The notes: a model not told the origin generated them from the sequence alone. 64,000 nucleotides of DNA from Shewanella inventionis (GCF_014641855.1 NZ_BMII01000006.1:62001-126000), one strand, 5' to 3'. Numbered from the stretch's first letter, positions 20,661 to 31,656 are shown. Numbers and translations: made by a program.

Positions 20661-21463
20661 ATACAATAACAGTTATTGGTTGTGGTTGGTTTGGCCTACC
20701 TTTTGCCAAACACCTTATAAACCAAGGCTTTCAAGTTAAAGCGTCAAAACGACAAGTCGACGATTTAGTCTCTTTACCGCAATTAGGTATTGAAGCTTAC
20801 CAGTTGGATTTGGCTAATGTCAGCCATGATGCAAAAAACTCATCGTTATTTGATGCAGATGCCATTGTCATTAATATTCCACCTGGGCTCAAACGTGGCA
20901 ATTCCGATTACCTTCATTATTTAACAACACTTAAACAGTTAATGGGTGCAAGGCTGTATCAAAAAGTGATTTTTATTAGCACGACGGGCGTGTATCCCTC
21001 TGATGATCAAACGGTCACCGAAGCTGATGCCAGCGCGTTTAACGATACTGCCAGTACCTTGCTGCAAGCAGAAGCCATATTTGCCACTCTGCCTAATAGC
21101 TGTATTGTGCGGTTTTCTGGTTTGGTGGGTCCTAAGCGTCATCCAGGACGTTTTTTTGCTGGTAAGTCAGATGTTAGCGGCGCTAACGTTGCCGTTAACT
21201 TAGTGCATTTAGATGATTGTATAGCCGCAGTGAGCCTCGTATTAACCAGCTCAAATACATTGCCCATTTATAATGTTGCAGCGCCAATACATCCTACTCG
21301 TGGTGAGTTTTATGTTGCAGCAACAACCCACCTTGGCTTAACCGCACCGCAATTTAATTTACAGCATCAACCGAGCAAAGTGATTGATGGTCAATTAATT
21401 TGCCGAGATTTAGGGTTTCAATATCGTCATCCTGATCCACTTAAAATGCTTGATGCTTGCTAA
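20657..21463 (+). CDS. NAD(P)-dependent epimerase/dehydratase-like protein (YeeZ-like)
   Basis: A 268-residue Rossmann-fold protein with a nucleotide-binding GCGWFG motif at residues 8-13 (MNTITVIGCGWFGLPFAKHL). It resembles the YeeZ group of extended short-chain dehydrogenases, for which no substrate is established. The region IFISTTGVYPSDDQTVTE resembles the Ser/Thr-Tyr part of the active site, but the full YxxxK motif is not evident. It overlaps the HD-GYP gene by four bases, so it is made from the same message. Confidence 0.78.
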   Translation: MNTITVIGCGWFGLPFAKHLINQGFQVKASKRQVDDLVSLPQLGIEAYQLDLANVSHDAKNSSLFDADAIVINIPPGLKRGNSDYLHYLTTLKQLMGARLYQKVIFISTTGVYPSDDQTVTEADASAFNDTASTLLQAEAIFATLPNSCIVRFSGLVGPKRHPGRFFAGKSDVSGANVAVNLVHLDDCIAAVSLVLTSSNTLPIYNVAAPIHPTRGEFYVAATTHLGLTAPQFNLQHQPSKVIDGQLICRDLGFQYRHPDPLKMLDAC

Positions 21464-21513
21464 ACGGTCATAGGCTATAATAGCGGGCATATTTTGATTA
21501 AAAGGCAATTATT

Positions 21514-21747
21514 GTGACGACTCAAACTCAAGCGTTTGCATTACTTCCAGATGATGAATTCGTAGAACTGTACAAAGTATTAAAAGTACAAGGCTTAGTA
21601 AATGGTGGTGGCGATGCAAAGCATGTTATCACTGAAGGTCAAGTGACCGTTAATGGCGAAATTGACACCCGTAAACGTAAAAAATGCATTGTAGGTGATG
21701 TTATTTCGTTTAACGGTGCAAACATTGAAATAGTTGCGGCGCAATAA
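21514..21747 (+). CDS. S4-domain RNA-binding protein (YbcJ-like)
   Basis: A 77-residue protein that is essentially one S4 RNA-binding domain (LPDDEFVELYKVLKVQGLVNGGGDAKHVI, then VTVNGEIDTRKRKKCIVGDVI). The size matches the small YbcJ family of stand-alone S4 proteins, whose RNA target is unknown. It uses a GTG start after AAAGGCAATT. It precedes rraB by 11 bases, so two RNA-related genes sit together. Confidence 0.85.
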   Translation: MTTQTQAFALLPDDEFVELYKVLKVQGLVNGGGDAKHVITEGQVTVNGEIDTRKRKKCIVGDVISFNGANIEIVAAQ

Positions 21748-21758
21748 AGGACAAATAC

Positions 21759-22151
21759 ATGCAATTCCCTGATGATGATAACGGCCAAATGTTAGCAGCA
21801 ATGGCTGAAGCCGGCATTGATTTAACCCAATCACTTGAAGTTGATTTCTTTTTGGTATTTGACGATCAGCGTGATGCTGAATCAGCTATCGAAGCCTTAA
21901 CTCAAAGCGACATGAAGGGTGAACTAGAGCTTAACTTTGATGAAGAAAGTACCAAGTGGGAAGTGATTGTTTGCCTACAAATGGTGCCAGAATATGATGC
22001 TCTTGTTGCCAAAGAAACCGAGTTAAATAGCTTTGCACAAGAGTTTGACGGTATTTCTGATGGTTGGGGCGTAATGCAACATCAGCATGGCGACGATGAG
22101 TTTGCTGATGACGATGATGACCACGAATGCAGTGAGCATTGTCACCACTAA
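21759..22151 (+). CDS. rraB: Ribonuclease E inhibitor RraB
   Basis: RraB binds RNase E and alters the composition and activity of the RNA degradosome. The 130-residue protein begins with the family pattern MQFPDDDNGQMLAAMAEAGIDL and has the conserved segment VDFFLVFDDQRDAESAIEAL (44-63). The last 25 residues form an aspartate- and histidine-rich tail (HGDDEFADDDDDHECSEHCHH) that could bind metal. It is followed by a strong terminator. Confidence 0.92.
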   Translation: MQFPDDDNGQMLAAMAEAGIDLTQSLEVDFFLVFDDQRDAESAIEALTQSDMKGELELNFDEESTKWEVIVCLQMVPEYDALVAKETELNSFAQEFDGISDGWGVMQHQHGDDEFADDDDDHECSEHCHH

Positions 22152-22195
22152 TAATATCTCGTTTCATCATGTATTGATTTATTTTCAATAGATAG

Positions 22196-22230
22196 AAAAA
22201 GCCGTTAATGCTCGCATTAACGGCTTTTTT
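22196..22230. terminator. Bidirectional terminator after rraB
   Basis: GCCGTTAATG / CATTAACGGC stem (22201-22224), loop CTCG, flanked by five As and six Ts. It separates rightward rraB from the leftward lipoprotein gene. Confidence 0.92.
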
Positions 22231-22287
22231 ATTATCAACCAATTAATCCACTAGTCAGCTAACGAATCAACAGGCCGATAAGAAAAG

Positions 22288-22488
22288 CTATTCTTTAATT
22301 TCTTCAACGACTTCTTTGGTTTCTCGGCCAATGGCTTTTACCGTGTCGCGTGTACCATGACCAATTGCCGTCGTGACCTTTTTGGTTGTGTGGCCTATTT
22401 CTCTGCCAGTCTGTTTTAATTCTGCGCAAGCGGATAAGCACAGCACCATGCCTAAGGACACTAAGATTAAAATGGCTTTTTCATTCAT
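22288..22488 (-). CDS. Small lipoprotein with three 11-residue repeats
   Basis: A 66-residue predicted lipoprotein. A signal peptide (1-20) ends in the lipobox LSAC with the lipidated cysteine at 21. The mature part then carries three 11-residue repeats: IGHTTKKVTTA, IGHGTRDTVKA and IGRETKEVVEE. Such repeats form an amphipathic helix. It is similar in size and style to entericidin-like lipoproteins, but I cannot assign it to that family. Its promoter faces the SDR gene, and it is transcribed alone toward the terminator at 22196. Confidence 0.75.
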   Translation of the reverse strand: MNEKAILILVSLGMVLCLSACAELKQTGREIGHTTKKVTTAIGHGTRDTVKAIGRETKEVVEEIKE

Positions 22489-22611
22489 TGTAGTAACCTG
22501 CTAATTTGTAGGTGTTAAATACAATCTAAAAGATGGATTTGTATAATATATCTCCAATCAACCAGAAACAATGATAAGTAACTGCCCATAAGGTTTACAT
22601 TACTGCTTTAG

Positions 22612-23289
22612 CTAACCACGGTTAATGGTTAAATCAGAAATATAGCCATGCTGCGTTGCCACCAAGGCATTTTTTAGCATCAGCGCAGCTTCATCGGCTG
22701 TCATAAAGCTTGATGTGTCAATATCTTTACCGCTGGTAGACCAAAAATCGGTCGCCATTCCGCCAGGGTAAACCGCAATCAACTTCATTGGGCAACCTTT
22801 TAGCTCTAACCTTAACGACTCAACTAAGCCTTTTACCGCCCATTTTACCGCACAGTAAGTTGACTCATTTGCTTTGCCGGCGAGGGCTGCAGTCGACATC
22901 ACCACCACAACATTAACCTTATGATCGCGATAGCGACTCACAAGCTCACGTAATACTAAAATACTGGATGTGAGGTTGTTGCTAATGAGCTGATCAATAG
23001 CTTGTGGGTTTTGTTGTTCGATAGGGCCAAAGTAACCACTGCCAGCACAATGAATGACTGTCGTGGGTGGAGTCGATAATTGTGAAAATAATCGACTTAC
23101 ATCGTCAGCAACACTCAAATCTGCAACTTGGCTGACAACTTTGTCTTGCTGTGCTGGGGTTAGTGTCGCGGTCACTGCGGCCAGTTTTTGTTTGCTACGT
23201 CCGCTAATGAGCAGTTGGCAATCGTCGGCTGCATAGTGTTGAGTAAGTGCAGCACCAAGGCCGCTGCTGGCACCTGTAATGACAATCAT
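22612..23289 (-). CDS. Short-chain dehydrogenase/reductase
   Basis: A classical SDR of 225 residues with cofactor motif TGASSGLG (residues 5-12) and catalytic YxxxK in STYCAVKWAVKGLVESLRLEL. An upstream in-frame ATG at 23373 would add 28 residues, but the ATG at 23289 has AGGA eight bases upstream and gives the normal SDR beginning (MIVITGASSGLG). The substrate is unknown. It is divergent from the TauE-type exporter. Confidence 0.88.
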   Translation of the reverse strand: MIVITGASSGLGAALTQHYAADDCQLLISGRSKQKLAAVTATLTPAQQDKVVSQVADLSVADDVSRLFSQLSTPPTTVIHCAGSGYFGPIEQQNPQAIDQLISNNLTSSILVLRELVSRYRDHKVNVVVVMSTAALAGKANESTYCAVKWAVKGLVESLRLELKGCPMKLIAVYPGGMATDFWSTSGKDIDTSSFMTADEAALMLKNALVATQHGYISDLTINRG

Positions 23290-23490
23290 CGTAAATCCTG
23301 AGGCAAATTTCATTAAGCTGGTCACTATACCAATGCCTATGCAAACTGCAATCGTGGATAATTGTTGATGCATTCAATAAACGTGAATAAATTAACAGAA
23401 CGCTTTGTATTTTGACGTTAAAGATTGTCTAATAACGCCTTGCTCATTGTCATACAGACAACACATTTATCGCGAAGAACGAGAACCTCC

Positions 23491-24252
23491 ATGTTTGAAC
23501 TCACACTCCAGCTTGCCGTTGTTTTATTTGCTGTTGCTTTAATTGCCGGATTTATTGACTCCATAGCCGGTGGTGGTGGCTTATTAACAATACCCGCATT
23601 AATGTGGGCTGGTCTGCCTCCAGCTGCTGCATTAGGTACCAATAAGTTGCAAGCTTGCGGGGGCAGTTTTTTTGCCAGTTTGTATTTTGTGCGCAAAGGC
23701 ATGGTTGATTTACGCAGTATTCGGTTATCGTTGGTATGTGCTTTTATAGGAGCCGCAATCGGCACTATTTTTGTGCAAATGATTGACGCTAAGCTGCTTG
23801 AGTTAGTGCTGCCATTTTTAATATTAGCCATAGGGTGCTATTTCTTATTTTCTAAAAAGATCAGTGAAGATGATCGTCAACAAGTTTTCACCCCCACTGT
23901 GTTCGCCTTCACTGCTGCGCTTGGTGTTGGCTTGTATGATGGATTTTTTGGCCCAGGCACAGGCAGTTTTTTTGCATTGGCTTTTGTCTCTCTTGCGGGG
24001 TTTGGACTGGCTAAAGCTACAGCTCACGCTAAGTTATTAAATTTTGCGACTAACATAGCATCATTAATCTTCTTTTTAATTGGTGGCCAAGTCGTGGTGG
24101 TGTTAGGGCTTATTATGTTGATAGGGCAATCTATAGGCGCAACGCTTGGCTCACGCTTAGTGGTGACTAAAGGTGTTAAAATTATTAAGCCGTTGGTGGT
24201 GATAATGTCACTGGGTATGAGCCTTAAATTACTCTGGTCGCAATACATGTAA
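23491..24252 (+). CDS. TauE/SafE (TSUP) family membrane exporter
   Basis: A membrane protein of about 253 residues with 7-8 hydrophobic segments and the TSUP hallmark GFIDSIAGGGGLLTIPALMWAGLPPAAALGTNK, repeated in diverged form near residue 150 (GLYDGFFGPGTGSFF). TSUP carriers export small anions such as sulfite or sulfoacetate. The reading frame is open from 23425, but the ATG at 23491 gives the usual start. It is followed 48 bases later by sbcD, but no shared function is apparent. Confidence 0.88.
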   Translation: MFELTLQLAVVLFAVALIAGFIDSIAGGGGLLTIPALMWAGLPPAAALGTNKLQACGGSFFASLYFVRKGMVDLRSIRLSLVCAFIGAAIGTIFVQMIDAKLLELVLPFLILAIGCYFLFSKKISEDDRQQVFTPTVFAFTAALGVGLYDGFFGPGTGSFFALAFVSLAGFGLAKATAHAKLLNFATNIASLIFFLIGGQVVVVLGLIMLIGQSIGATLGSRLVVTKGVKIIKPLVVIMSLGMSLKLLWSQYM

Positions 24253-24300
24253 CAGGGCAGCAAACTGTTCATTAAAGTTAGTTTTCATTAAAGGGATGTT

Positions 24301-25617
24301 ATGCGCATTATTCACACATCAGACTGGCATTTAGGGCAATATTTTTATGGCAAAAGCCGTGCAGCAGAGCATGAAGCTTTTATGGCGTGGTTACTTGATC
24401 AAATTGATACTAATCAAGTTGATGCCCTCATTGTAGCCGGTGATATTTTTGATACAGGAACACCGCCAAGCTATGCTCGCGCGTTATACAATCAATTTAT
24501 TGTTCAGATTCAACAAACGGGTTGCAAGCTGATTATTTTGGGTGGCAACCATGACTCCGTATCAACGTTAAATGAATCACGGCATCTATTAGCTTGCCTT
24601 AATACCACTGTTATCCCTGGGGCGTTTGAGCAAGTGAGTGAACATGTATTACCGCTTAAAAGCCGGCAGGGAGAGCTTGGCGCCATTTTGTGCGGTCTTC
24701 CTTATCTTCGCCCTCGTGACATTGTGTTGAGTGAGTCTGGTGAATCATCAACAGATAAGCAGCACAAGCTAGGGGCTGCCATTAGTGATTTGTATCAGCG
24801 CTGCTTTGAGCAGGCAACCGTGTTAAATGCTTCACTTTCATCACCCGTGCCAATCATTGCAACAGGCCATTTAACGACAGTAGGAGCCAGTACATCAGAG
24901 TCGGTTCGAGACATTTATATTGGCAGTTTAGATGCCTTTAATGCGGCGCATTTTCCGCCTGCCGACTACATTGCCTTAGGGCACATTCATCGCCCACAAG
25001 TGGTGGCAAAATCTGAACACATTCGTTATAGCGGCTCGCCAATAGCGTTAAGCTTTGATGAGTTAACAAGCCAAAACGATGCTAAAAAATCCGTATTTTT
25101 GGTTGAGTTTACTGATAATAAACTTGCGCACGTTACGCCGCTTATGGTGCCAATGTTTCAAGCGATGCAGGTGTTAAAAGGTGATTTAGACAGTATAGCG
25201 CAACAATTAAATACGTTTGCTGCAAATGCACAGGGCACGGCAACAACTTGGTTAAGTATTGAAGTGTCGCAGCAAGATTATTTGTCTGATTTGCAATCAC
25301 GCATTGCCGACATGACTCAAGATAAAGCCGTTGAAGTATTACAACTTAAACGCGCTAGAAGCCAACGACAACAACACATTAAGCAACTTGATAATGAGAC
25401 CTTATCAGAGCTCAGTGTGAATGAAGTCTTTGCAAGACGATTAGCGCAAGAGCAGTTTGATACTCCCTCACAACAAGCTCAGCTTGCTCGCATGAAGCAG
25501 CAATTTAGCCAGGTTGTGTCGGAAGTAGAGTCAGAAATCAATCAACAAGACTCAGCTGCCAGCCATGTACTTCACGAGTCAATGGATCAAAAGCGTGAGC
25601 AAGAAGGTCAAGCATAA
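24301..25617 (+). CDS. sbcD: Exonuclease subunit SbcD (Mre11-like nuclease)
   Basis: SbcD is the nuclease of the SbcCD complex, which cuts DNA hairpins and protein-blocked ends. The 438-residue protein shows the phosphoesterase motifs in order: SDWHLGQ (residues 6-12), GDIFD, GGNHD, GHLT and GHIHRP. It is about 40 residues longer than E. coli SbcD, with a charged, glutamine-rich C-terminal tail. Its stop codon overlaps the sbcC start by one base (TAATG), so the two subunits are coupled. Confidence 0.96.
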   Translation: MRIIHTSDWHLGQYFYGKSRAAEHEAFMAWLLDQIDTNQVDALIVAGDIFDTGTPPSYARALYNQFIVQIQQTGCKLIILGGNHDSVSTLNESRHLLACLNTTVIPGAFEQVSEHVLPLKSRQGELGAILCGLPYLRPRDIVLSESGESSTDKQHKLGAAISDLYQRCFEQATVLNASLSSPVPIIATGHLTTVGASTSESVRDIYIGSLDAFNAAHFPPADYIALGHIHRPQVVAKSEHIRYSGSPIALSFDELTSQNDAKKSVFLVEFTDNKLAHVTPLMVPMFQAMQVLKGDLDSIAQQLNTFAANAQGTATTWLSIEVSQQDYLSDLQSRIADMTQDKAVEVLQLKRARSQRQQHIKQLDNETLSELSVNEVFARRLAQEQFDTPSQQAQLARMKQQFSQVVSEVESEINQQDSAASHVLHESMDQKREQEGQA

Positions 25618-28600
25618 TGAAAATCTTAAGCCTACGTTTTAAAAACATTAATTCACTAAAAAATGAATGGAAAATCGATTTTACCCAATCACCGTTTGCT
25701 GAAAATGGCTTGTTTGCCATTACAGGCCCAACGGGCGCAGGTAAAACAACCATTTTAGATGCAATTTGTTTAGCGCTATACCACCGCACTCCGCGGTTAA
25801 ATACTATTTCAAAAAACACAAACGAATTAATGACCCGTGGCACAGCTGAGTGTTTAGCGGAAGTTGAATTTGAAGTAAAAGGTGTCGCATACCGTGCTTT
25901 TTGGAGTCAGCGCCGATCACGTGATAAAGCAGACGGCAATTTACAAGATGCTCAAGTCGAATTAGCCTTACTGAGTGATGGAAAAATTCTTGCCAGTCAG
26001 ATTAAACGTAAAACAGAGTTGGTAGAAGAAATCACCGGGCTTGATTTTGCGCGTTTTACTAAGTCGATGATGTTATCTCAAGGACAGTTTGCCGCCTTTT
26101 TAAATGCAGAAGCCAACGAGCGAGCAGAATTATTAGAAGAACTGACTGGCACAGAAATATACAGCTTAATTTCAGCTCGAGTGCATCAACACTTTAGCGA
26201 TGCCAAAACCAATTTAAAGGTGTTAGAAGCCAAGCTTGGCAGCGTAGAGCTGTTAGATGACACTCAGCGTGCAGCACAAGAGATACAAATTAAACAGCTG
26301 GATCAATCATTAGATGCGCAGCAACAGCAGCTTTCTAAGCTCAACGAATTATTAACCTGGGCAGACAACACTACACAAGCTAACAACAACCTTGCTCAGG
26401 CTAAAGCGCTGCATCAGCAAGCACTGTTGCAGCAACAACAGCACAGTGAAGCACTCGCTCAACTAGCGCATAGCGAACCGGCTCAGCAGATTTCTCCCTT
26501 GTTTGACCAACAAGTCTTAGCGCAAACCAAAGTGGCCAATTTAACGGCACAAATAGCTACGTTGACACAACAAACGCAGCAAGCGGATACCGCGTTAACC
26601 ACTTATAAACAGCAACATAGTAAAAGCCAGCAGCAGCTTAATGAGGTTAGCAAAGCACATAACGCACTACTGACTTTAATCGATAAGCAAGTCCTGCCTT
26701 TAGATCAACAAATTGCCCAGCTAAGTTTCCAATTATCGCAAGTGACGTCAAGCCAGCAACAAACAGAGCAGCAGCAACAAGAAGCGATTAAACAACAGCA
26801 AGCATTATTGGATCAACAAGCGACATTAACAGCCGCTAAACAACAAATAACCCAGCAACTTGACAGCCTGCCTCAAGGGCAAGAAGTGGCCAAAAAATTT
26901 GCCGCATGGCAAAACCAGTATCAGCAGATTATACAATTAAGTCAGCAAGGTGAAGGTGTTAAGCAACAGTTAGATAAACAAAAGCTGACCCTAAATGAAA
27001 CCGAAAAAGCGTTAACACAGAGCGCTCCTAAAATAAGCCAAGCGCAGGCTGATTTCGCGCAAACATCGGCACAACACACGGCCAGCCAAGGTGCATTAAC
27101 CACGTTGTTAGCTGGGCAAGATGAAACGAAGATAAATGCGCAATACCAACAATTATTGCAGCAACAAACTCATCGTTATCAGCTAAGCCAATTGTTTATC
27201 CAGTTTGAACAACAACAGCAGCAATACCAAACCTTAACCAGTCAATTGGCACAGATTGACGAAGAGTCATTAGCAGTAGCTCAATCGCTTACCGCAGTAA
27301 GAGCCCAGTGGAGTGATAAAAATCTGCAATACAAAGATGTGCAAATGTTACTGCAACAAGAGCAGCAAATTGCCAGTTTGAGTGCACAAAGAGCCAAGTT
27401 AAAAGCAGGTGAACCTTGTGCACTGTGCGGTTCGACCGAACATCCCTTGATTGAGAAATATGAAACACTCAATGTAACTGCAACTGAGTTGCGTGCCCAG
27501 CAGCTACAAATCGAATTAGATGCGATTAAACAGCAAGGGGAAGAGTTAAAAAACCAGCAAACAGCGATGCAAGTGAATCAAGAGCATGTTCAAAAACAAT
27601 TAAGTCAGGCTCAATCGCAAATACAAGCAACACAAACACAATGGCTGCAACAAACACAAGCACTCAATGTTTCTCTGCCTTTAACATTGCAATCTAACTC
27701 ATCCTTAGCCGCTTATCTTGCTGATGCTGAAAATAAACAACAACAGTTAGCATCGACCATAGAGCAGATTAATCAAAGCCAGAAAACCTTACATCAACAT
27801 CAGCACGCTTTTGTACAAGCAGAGCAAGCGCTCAGTAAACTGATAAACCAGCAAGAGTTATTGCAACAACAGCGAGAAAATGTGCAGCAGTCGATGTTAG
27901 CGCAGCAGCAACAGCTGGAAGCGTTAAACCAGCAACAAGCAGACATGATTGAGTTAGTGACGTCACACATTAATGCCTGCGGCCTTAGCGCCCCTGATAT
28001 AACTCAAGCTACAAACTGGTTAGCACAATTGCAACAGCAGCTTGATGCATGGACTCACGCGCAGCTACAGGCGGTAGAAAACCAGCAAGCGTTATCAATT
28101 ACCACTGAAAAGCTTGCAGCAAGTCAGCAACAGATAACGGACATCACCGCGAAACTAGCATTAATCACAGAACAAGTGAGCCAAGCTCAAGCTCAGCTCG
28201 ATAATGTCAAAGCACAGCGCCAAGCCATATTTGGCGACAAGGTCATTGACGATGAAAAATCTCACAGTCAACAAGTATTAGAGCAGGGACAACAAACTTT
28301 AGCGGCGATAGAGCAACAAGTGCAGCTTGCCGATAAACAGTTAACCAGCTTACAAGCACAACAGCACAGTATTACTGTGCAGGCTAACGATGCCACGGCA
28401 GAATATCAACAATTACAGCAACAATGGCAAACTGCTTTGCAAGACAGTCCATTTGCCGATGAAGCTGCTTTTAAACAAGCAAGGTTGACGCCGCAAGCGC
28501 GACAAAAGTTACAACAACTTAAACAACAACTCGACAATGACATTGTTAAAGCAAACACCATTGTTGAGCAAGCCAGTTTACGCCAAACCGAGCTCGCCGA

Positions 28601-29315
28601 ACTTGGCGAGCAAAAACAATACCATGGTCAACATGTTCATGAATCTCAGCAGCAACAACAAACCATAACAACACAGCTCCAGCATGATAAACAGATGCTG
28701 TGGCGATTAACTCACGAGCTTGAGCAAGATGCGAGCAAACGAGCTGGCCAGCAACAACTGCTAATTGAGTTGGCCCAATTGCAACAAGAATACGATGACT
28801 TGGCTTGCTTACATTCGTTAATAGGTTCACAAAAGGGCGATAAGTTCCGTAAGTTTGCCCAAGGCCTTACTTTAGACCATTTAGTCGCTCTGGCGAATCG
28901 GCAGCTTGAACGGCTTCAAGGACGCTATTTATTAGAGCGTAAAGAGTCAGATGCGCTTGAGCTACAAGTGCTAGATACCTGGCAAGGTGATGCCGTTAGA
29001 GATACCCGAACCTTGTCGGGGGGAGAAAGCTTTTTAGTGAGTTTAGCCCTTGCATTGGCGCTTTCTGATCTTGTTAGTCATAAAACGAGCATTGACTCAC
29101 TGTTTTTAGATGAAGGCTTTGGTACTTTGGATAGCCAAACATTAGATACCGCATTAGATGCACTCGATAATTTGAACGCCTCGGGCAAAATGATAGGTGT
29201 GATTAGCCATATTGAAGCCATGAAAGAACGAATTAGCGTGCAGGTAAAAGTGAATAAAATGAATGGGCTTGGGATCAGTAAATTACAAAATGAGTTTGCT
29301 GTTAATGCAACTTGA
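25617..29315 (+). CDS. sbcC: Exonuclease subunit SbcC (Rad50-like ATPase)
   Basis: SbcC is the ATPase partner of SbcD. Its 1232 residues show Walker [12 protein letters not shown] near residue 36, a zinc hook CALCG near residue 601 in the middle of the coiled coil, the signature [19 protein letters not shown] and Walker [12 protein letters not shown]. It is about 180 residues longer than E. coli SbcC (1048), and the coiled coils are extremely glutamine-rich, with repeated QQQ runs. A histidine-containing [21 protein letters not shown] segment precedes the C-terminal head. Confidence 0.95.
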   Translation: MKILSLRFKNINSLKNEWKIDFTQSPFAENGLFAITGPTGAGKTTILDAICLALYHRTPRLNTISKNTNELMTRGTAECLAEVEFEVKGVAYRAFWSQRRSRDKADGNLQDAQVELALLSDGKILASQIKRKTELVEEITGLDFARFTKSMMLSQGQFAAFLNAEANERAELLEELTGTEIYSLISARVHQHFSDAKTNLKVLEAKLGSVELLDDTQRAAQEIQIKQLDQSLDAQQQQLSKLNELLTWADNTTQANNNLAQAKALHQQALLQQQQHSEALAQLAHSEPAQQISPLFDQQVLAQTKVANLTAQIATLTQQTQQADTALTTYKQQHSKSQQQLNEVSKAHNALLTLIDKQVLPLDQQIAQLSFQLSQVTSSQQQTEQQQQEAIKQQQALLDQQATLTAAKQQITQQLDSLPQGQEVAKKFAAWQNQYQQIIQLSQQGEGVKQQLDKQKLTLNETEKALTQSAPKISQAQADFAQTSAQHTASQGALTTLLAGQDETKINAQYQQLLQQQTHRYQLSQLFIQFEQQQQQYQTLTSQLAQIDEESLAVAQSLTAVRAQWSDKNLQYKDVQMLLQQEQQIASLSAQRAKLKAGEPCALCGSTEHPLIEKYETLNVTATELRAQQLQIELDAIKQQGEELKNQQTAMQVNQEHVQKQLSQAQSQIQATQTQWLQQTQALNVSLPLTLQSNSSLAAYLADAENKQQQLASTIEQINQSQKTLHQHQHAFVQAEQALSKLINQQELLQQQRENVQQSMLAQQQQLEALNQQQADMIELVTSHINACGLSAPDITQATNWLAQLQQQLDAWTHAQLQAVENQQALSITTEKLAASQQQITDITAKLALITEQVSQAQAQLDNVKAQRQAIFGDKVIDDEKSHSQQVLEQGQQTLAAIEQQVQLADKQLTSLQAQQHSITVQANDATAEYQQLQQQWQTALQDSPFADEAAFKQARLTPQARQKLQQLKQQLDNDIVKANTIVEQASLRQTELAELGEQKQYHGQHVHESQQQQQTITTQLQHDKQMLWRLTHELEQDASKRAGQQQLLIELAQLQQEYDDLACLHSLIGSQKGDKFRKFAQGLTLDHLVALANRQLERLQGRYLLERKESDALELQVLDTWQGDAVRDTRTLSGGESFLVSLALALALSDLVSHKTSIDSLFLDEGFGTLDSQTLDTALDALDNLNASGKMIGVISHIEAMKERISVQVKVNKMNGLGISKLQNEFAVNAT

Positions 29316-29618
29316 TCGGCTTCAAACTCCCGTAATTACTGTAATCGACCGCAAATTAATTATTAATTAAATATCATTTTTTATTTGTAATATGACTATT
29401 TTTTGATATAAAAGAGCGTTGATATGCATTTTGAGTGCAAAAGTCCTTGTTTTAAGCAGTTTTACCGGACGGCGTAGTATCAAGTATTGGGCCATATTTA
29501 TGATAAAAACGATGTGACAGCAGATGGTTAAACTCCTTGTGCTTAACTTCGCAATAACAATTTGCAGTAAAAGAAAAACAATAAATATAAAGCGTCATCT
29601 TTTAGGGTGGATTAGACA
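29316..29618. other. AT-rich intergenic region before the M23 peptidase gene
   Basis: 303 bases with no convincing gene or hairpin. It includes a very AT-rich patch (about 29355-29410) suited to a promoter. AGGGTGG at 29603-29609 is the ribosome site of the next gene. Confidence 0.4.
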
Positions 29619-30911
29619 TTGCTAATGAGTAAAATTATGGGCTATCAAAGGCCAGATATAAGCTCGCTGAGCTTACCTAACTTGCATAAAAAGTTATTAC
29701 TAGCAAGTGTATTTGTTGTCGGTGCAGCGTTATTATGGCCCACACAACAAGAGTTTTCATCACAACGTATTCCAGTGGCTATCGACATAGACTCGTTACT
29801 GCCACACATAGCACAACAAAATCAGGTTGCTACTTCCACTCAACAAAATACCCCTATTTTAGATAGAGTGATTGAAAGCGGTGATACCCTTAGCCATTTA
29901 TTTGAACTGGCCGGTATCGACCAACGCACCATGTATAAAGTGCTAGAAGCAGACTTAGAAGTACTGGCCTTAGATACATTATTACCGGGTAACCGTATTC
30001 AGTTTTGGGATAACGCCAATGGCGAGCTTGAAAAGTTAGAATTGTATTTTAACCCTGCTCATCAAGTGGTGTTTACCCGTTTTGACGATGGCAGTTATGA
30101 AGTAAAAGACATCAACATTGATGGTATTTGGCAAAATCGAATTGTCGGTGGTGAAATCAATGGCTCGTTTTATGTTTCGGCAAAAAATGCAGGTCTAAGT
30201 GCCGCTGAAATTCAAAAAGTAGAATCATTACTTAAGTCTAAACTCAACTTTTCACGCGAGCTGCGTGCAGGTGATACATTTTCTGTACTGGTAAATGATC
30301 AGTTTGTAGAAGGCGAGCCAACAGGAGTGACATCAATAGAAGGTATTCGTATCAATACCGGACGTCGCGATATTACCGCATTTCAAAATACCGATGGCAA
30401 TTTTTACGACATTAACGGTCAAAGTTTGGCGCCAGCATTTCAGCGTATTCCTTTAGACCGTAAAGTGCGGTTAACCTCACACTTCAATCCGGCGCGTAAA
30501 CATCCAATTACAGGCCGTATTCGCCCACACAATGGCACCGACTTTGCGACACCGATAGGCACCAAAGTCGTTGCCCCAGGTGAAGGTGTTGTCACTATGG
30601 TGACTAAGCATGCGTTCGCGGGTAACTATATTGTGATCGAGCATGACAATAAAGTGCGTACGCGCTACTTGCATTTGTCGAAGTTTTTAGTCAAAAAAGG
30701 CCAACGTGTAACGCGCGGTCAAGTGATTGCATTATCGGGTAATACAGGTGCATCGACAGGACCACACTTACATTATGAATTTATTGTCAACGGTCGCCCA
30801 GTGGATGCAATGAAAGCCAATATAGCAGAAGCCAAAGTGTTGCCTAAAAAGCAATTACAGGAGTTTCAGGCATTAGTGCGTAGCAGAACCATGATGATGG
30901 ATTTAGGTTAA
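29619..30911 (+). CDS. M23 peptidoglycan endopeptidase (MepM-like)
   Basis: A 430-residue LytM/M23 zinc peptidase that probably cuts peptidoglycan cross-links in the periplasm, like E. coli MepM (440 residues). A single N-terminal membrane segment (about 27-43) is followed by a LysM/OapA-like region (about 84-130, VIESGDTLSHLFELAGI) and the catalytic domain (about 285-400). The zinc ligands are in HNGTDF and HLHYEF. Starts TTG 29619 and ATG 29625 are both possible; the AGGGTGG spacing of nine bases favours TTG. It is followed by a strong terminator and stands alone. Confidence 0.92.
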   Translation: MLMSKIMGYQRPDISSLSLPNLHKKLLLASVFVVGAALLWPTQQEFSSQRIPVAIDIDSLLPHIAQQNQVATSTQQNTPILDRVIESGDTLSHLFELAGIDQRTMYKVLEADLEVLALDTLLPGNRIQFWDNANGELEKLELYFNPAHQVVFTRFDDGSYEVKDINIDGIWQNRIVGGEINGSFYVSAKNAGLSAAEIQKVESLLKSKLNFSRELRAGDTFSVLVNDQFVEGEPTGVTSIEGIRINTGRRDITAFQNTDGNFYDINGQSLAPAFQRIPLDRKVRLTSHFNPARKHPITGRIRPHNGTDFATPIGTKVVAPGEGVVTMVTKHAFAGNYIVIEHDNKVRTRYLHLSKFLVKKGQRVTRGQVIALSGNTGASTGPHLHYEFIVNGRPVDAMKANIAEAKVLPKKQLQEFQALVRSRTMMMDLG

Positions 30912-30940
30912 TCATTAGCGACTAAATCATCAAAACGAAT

Positions 30941-30972
30941 AAAAATGCAGCTATATTAGCTGCATTTTTTGT
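30941..30972 (+). terminator. Terminator of the M23 peptidase gene
   Basis: AAAAATGCAGCTA / TAGCTGCATTTTT, 13 base pairs with a three-base loop, followed by TTGTTT. It lies 30 bases past the stop codon. Confidence 0.92.
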
Positions 30973-31169
30973 TTGAACACGAGCGTTTATATTGCCTCTT
31001 TGTACATTGCTACACTATCTGGATTGGGCATTTATAGTACAGCGATGAGATTTCTCTAAGTTTCTACTTTTCGATGGTATGAGTATTTATAGTAAGCTCC
31101 CCAATACGGTTGCTACCCACGGTTATCAAGATTTTCAGGCTGATTGCTTTAAAATCCATAGGTAAAACA

Positions 31170-31586
31170 ATGAAACAGAATATCGTGCATATTGCACTAG
31201 TGATAAAAGATTACGATGAAGCAATCGATTTTTATGTCAATAAATTAAACTTTGAGCTTATCGAAGATACTTATCAGCCGGAACAAGATAAACGCTGGGT
31301 TGTTGTAGCACCGCCAAACTCTCATGGCGCGGCGATATTACTGGCTAAGGCGTCTAAGCCTGAACAGCAAGATTTTATAGGTAATCAAACCGGTGGTCGT
31401 GTATTCATCTTTTTGAATACCGATGACTTTTGGCGTGATTACAAGCGGATGAAATCGATAGGTATTCACTTTGTACGTGAGCCACAAGAGCAAGACTACG
31501 GCACTGTTGCGGTGTTTGAAGATTTGTATGGCAACCTATGGGATTTACTTCAGTTAAACCCCAATCATCCAATGGCAAAAAGGTAA
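31170..31586 (+). CDS. VOC (glyoxalase/dioxygenase-fold) protein
   Basis: A 138-residue protein of the vicinal-oxygen-chelate fold, beginning MKQNIVHIALVIKDYDEAIDFYV and ending with the paired-strand pattern VAVFEDLYGNLWDLLQL. The likely metal ligands are H8 and the glutamate of VFED or the family equivalent, but the reaction cannot be deduced. I prefer the ATG at 31170, preceded by AGGTAAAAC, over an upstream in-frame start at 31110. A second VOC gene lies 1.7 kb to the right, beyond the MFS gene. Confidence 0.82.
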   Translation: MKQNIVHIALVIKDYDEAIDFYVNKLNFELIEDTYQPEQDKRWVVVAPPNSHGAAILLAKASKPEQQDFIGNQTGGRVFIFLNTDDFWRDYKRMKSIGIHFVREPQEQDYGTVAVFEDLYGNLWDLLQLNPNHPMAKR

Positions 31587-31656
31587 GATTAGTTTTATCT
31601 TGGCAATGCTATTTATCAATTGTCATTTAACTTAACTTGCAAGTTGCTCGCTGAGT

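Noticed and set aside
28546..28830. Leftward frame inside sbcC
   Set aside because: Antisense shadow of the glutamine-rich coil; no ribosome site.
31110..31169. N-terminal extension of the first VOC gene
   Set aside because: The ATG at 31170 has a better ribosome site and gives the typical VOC start.
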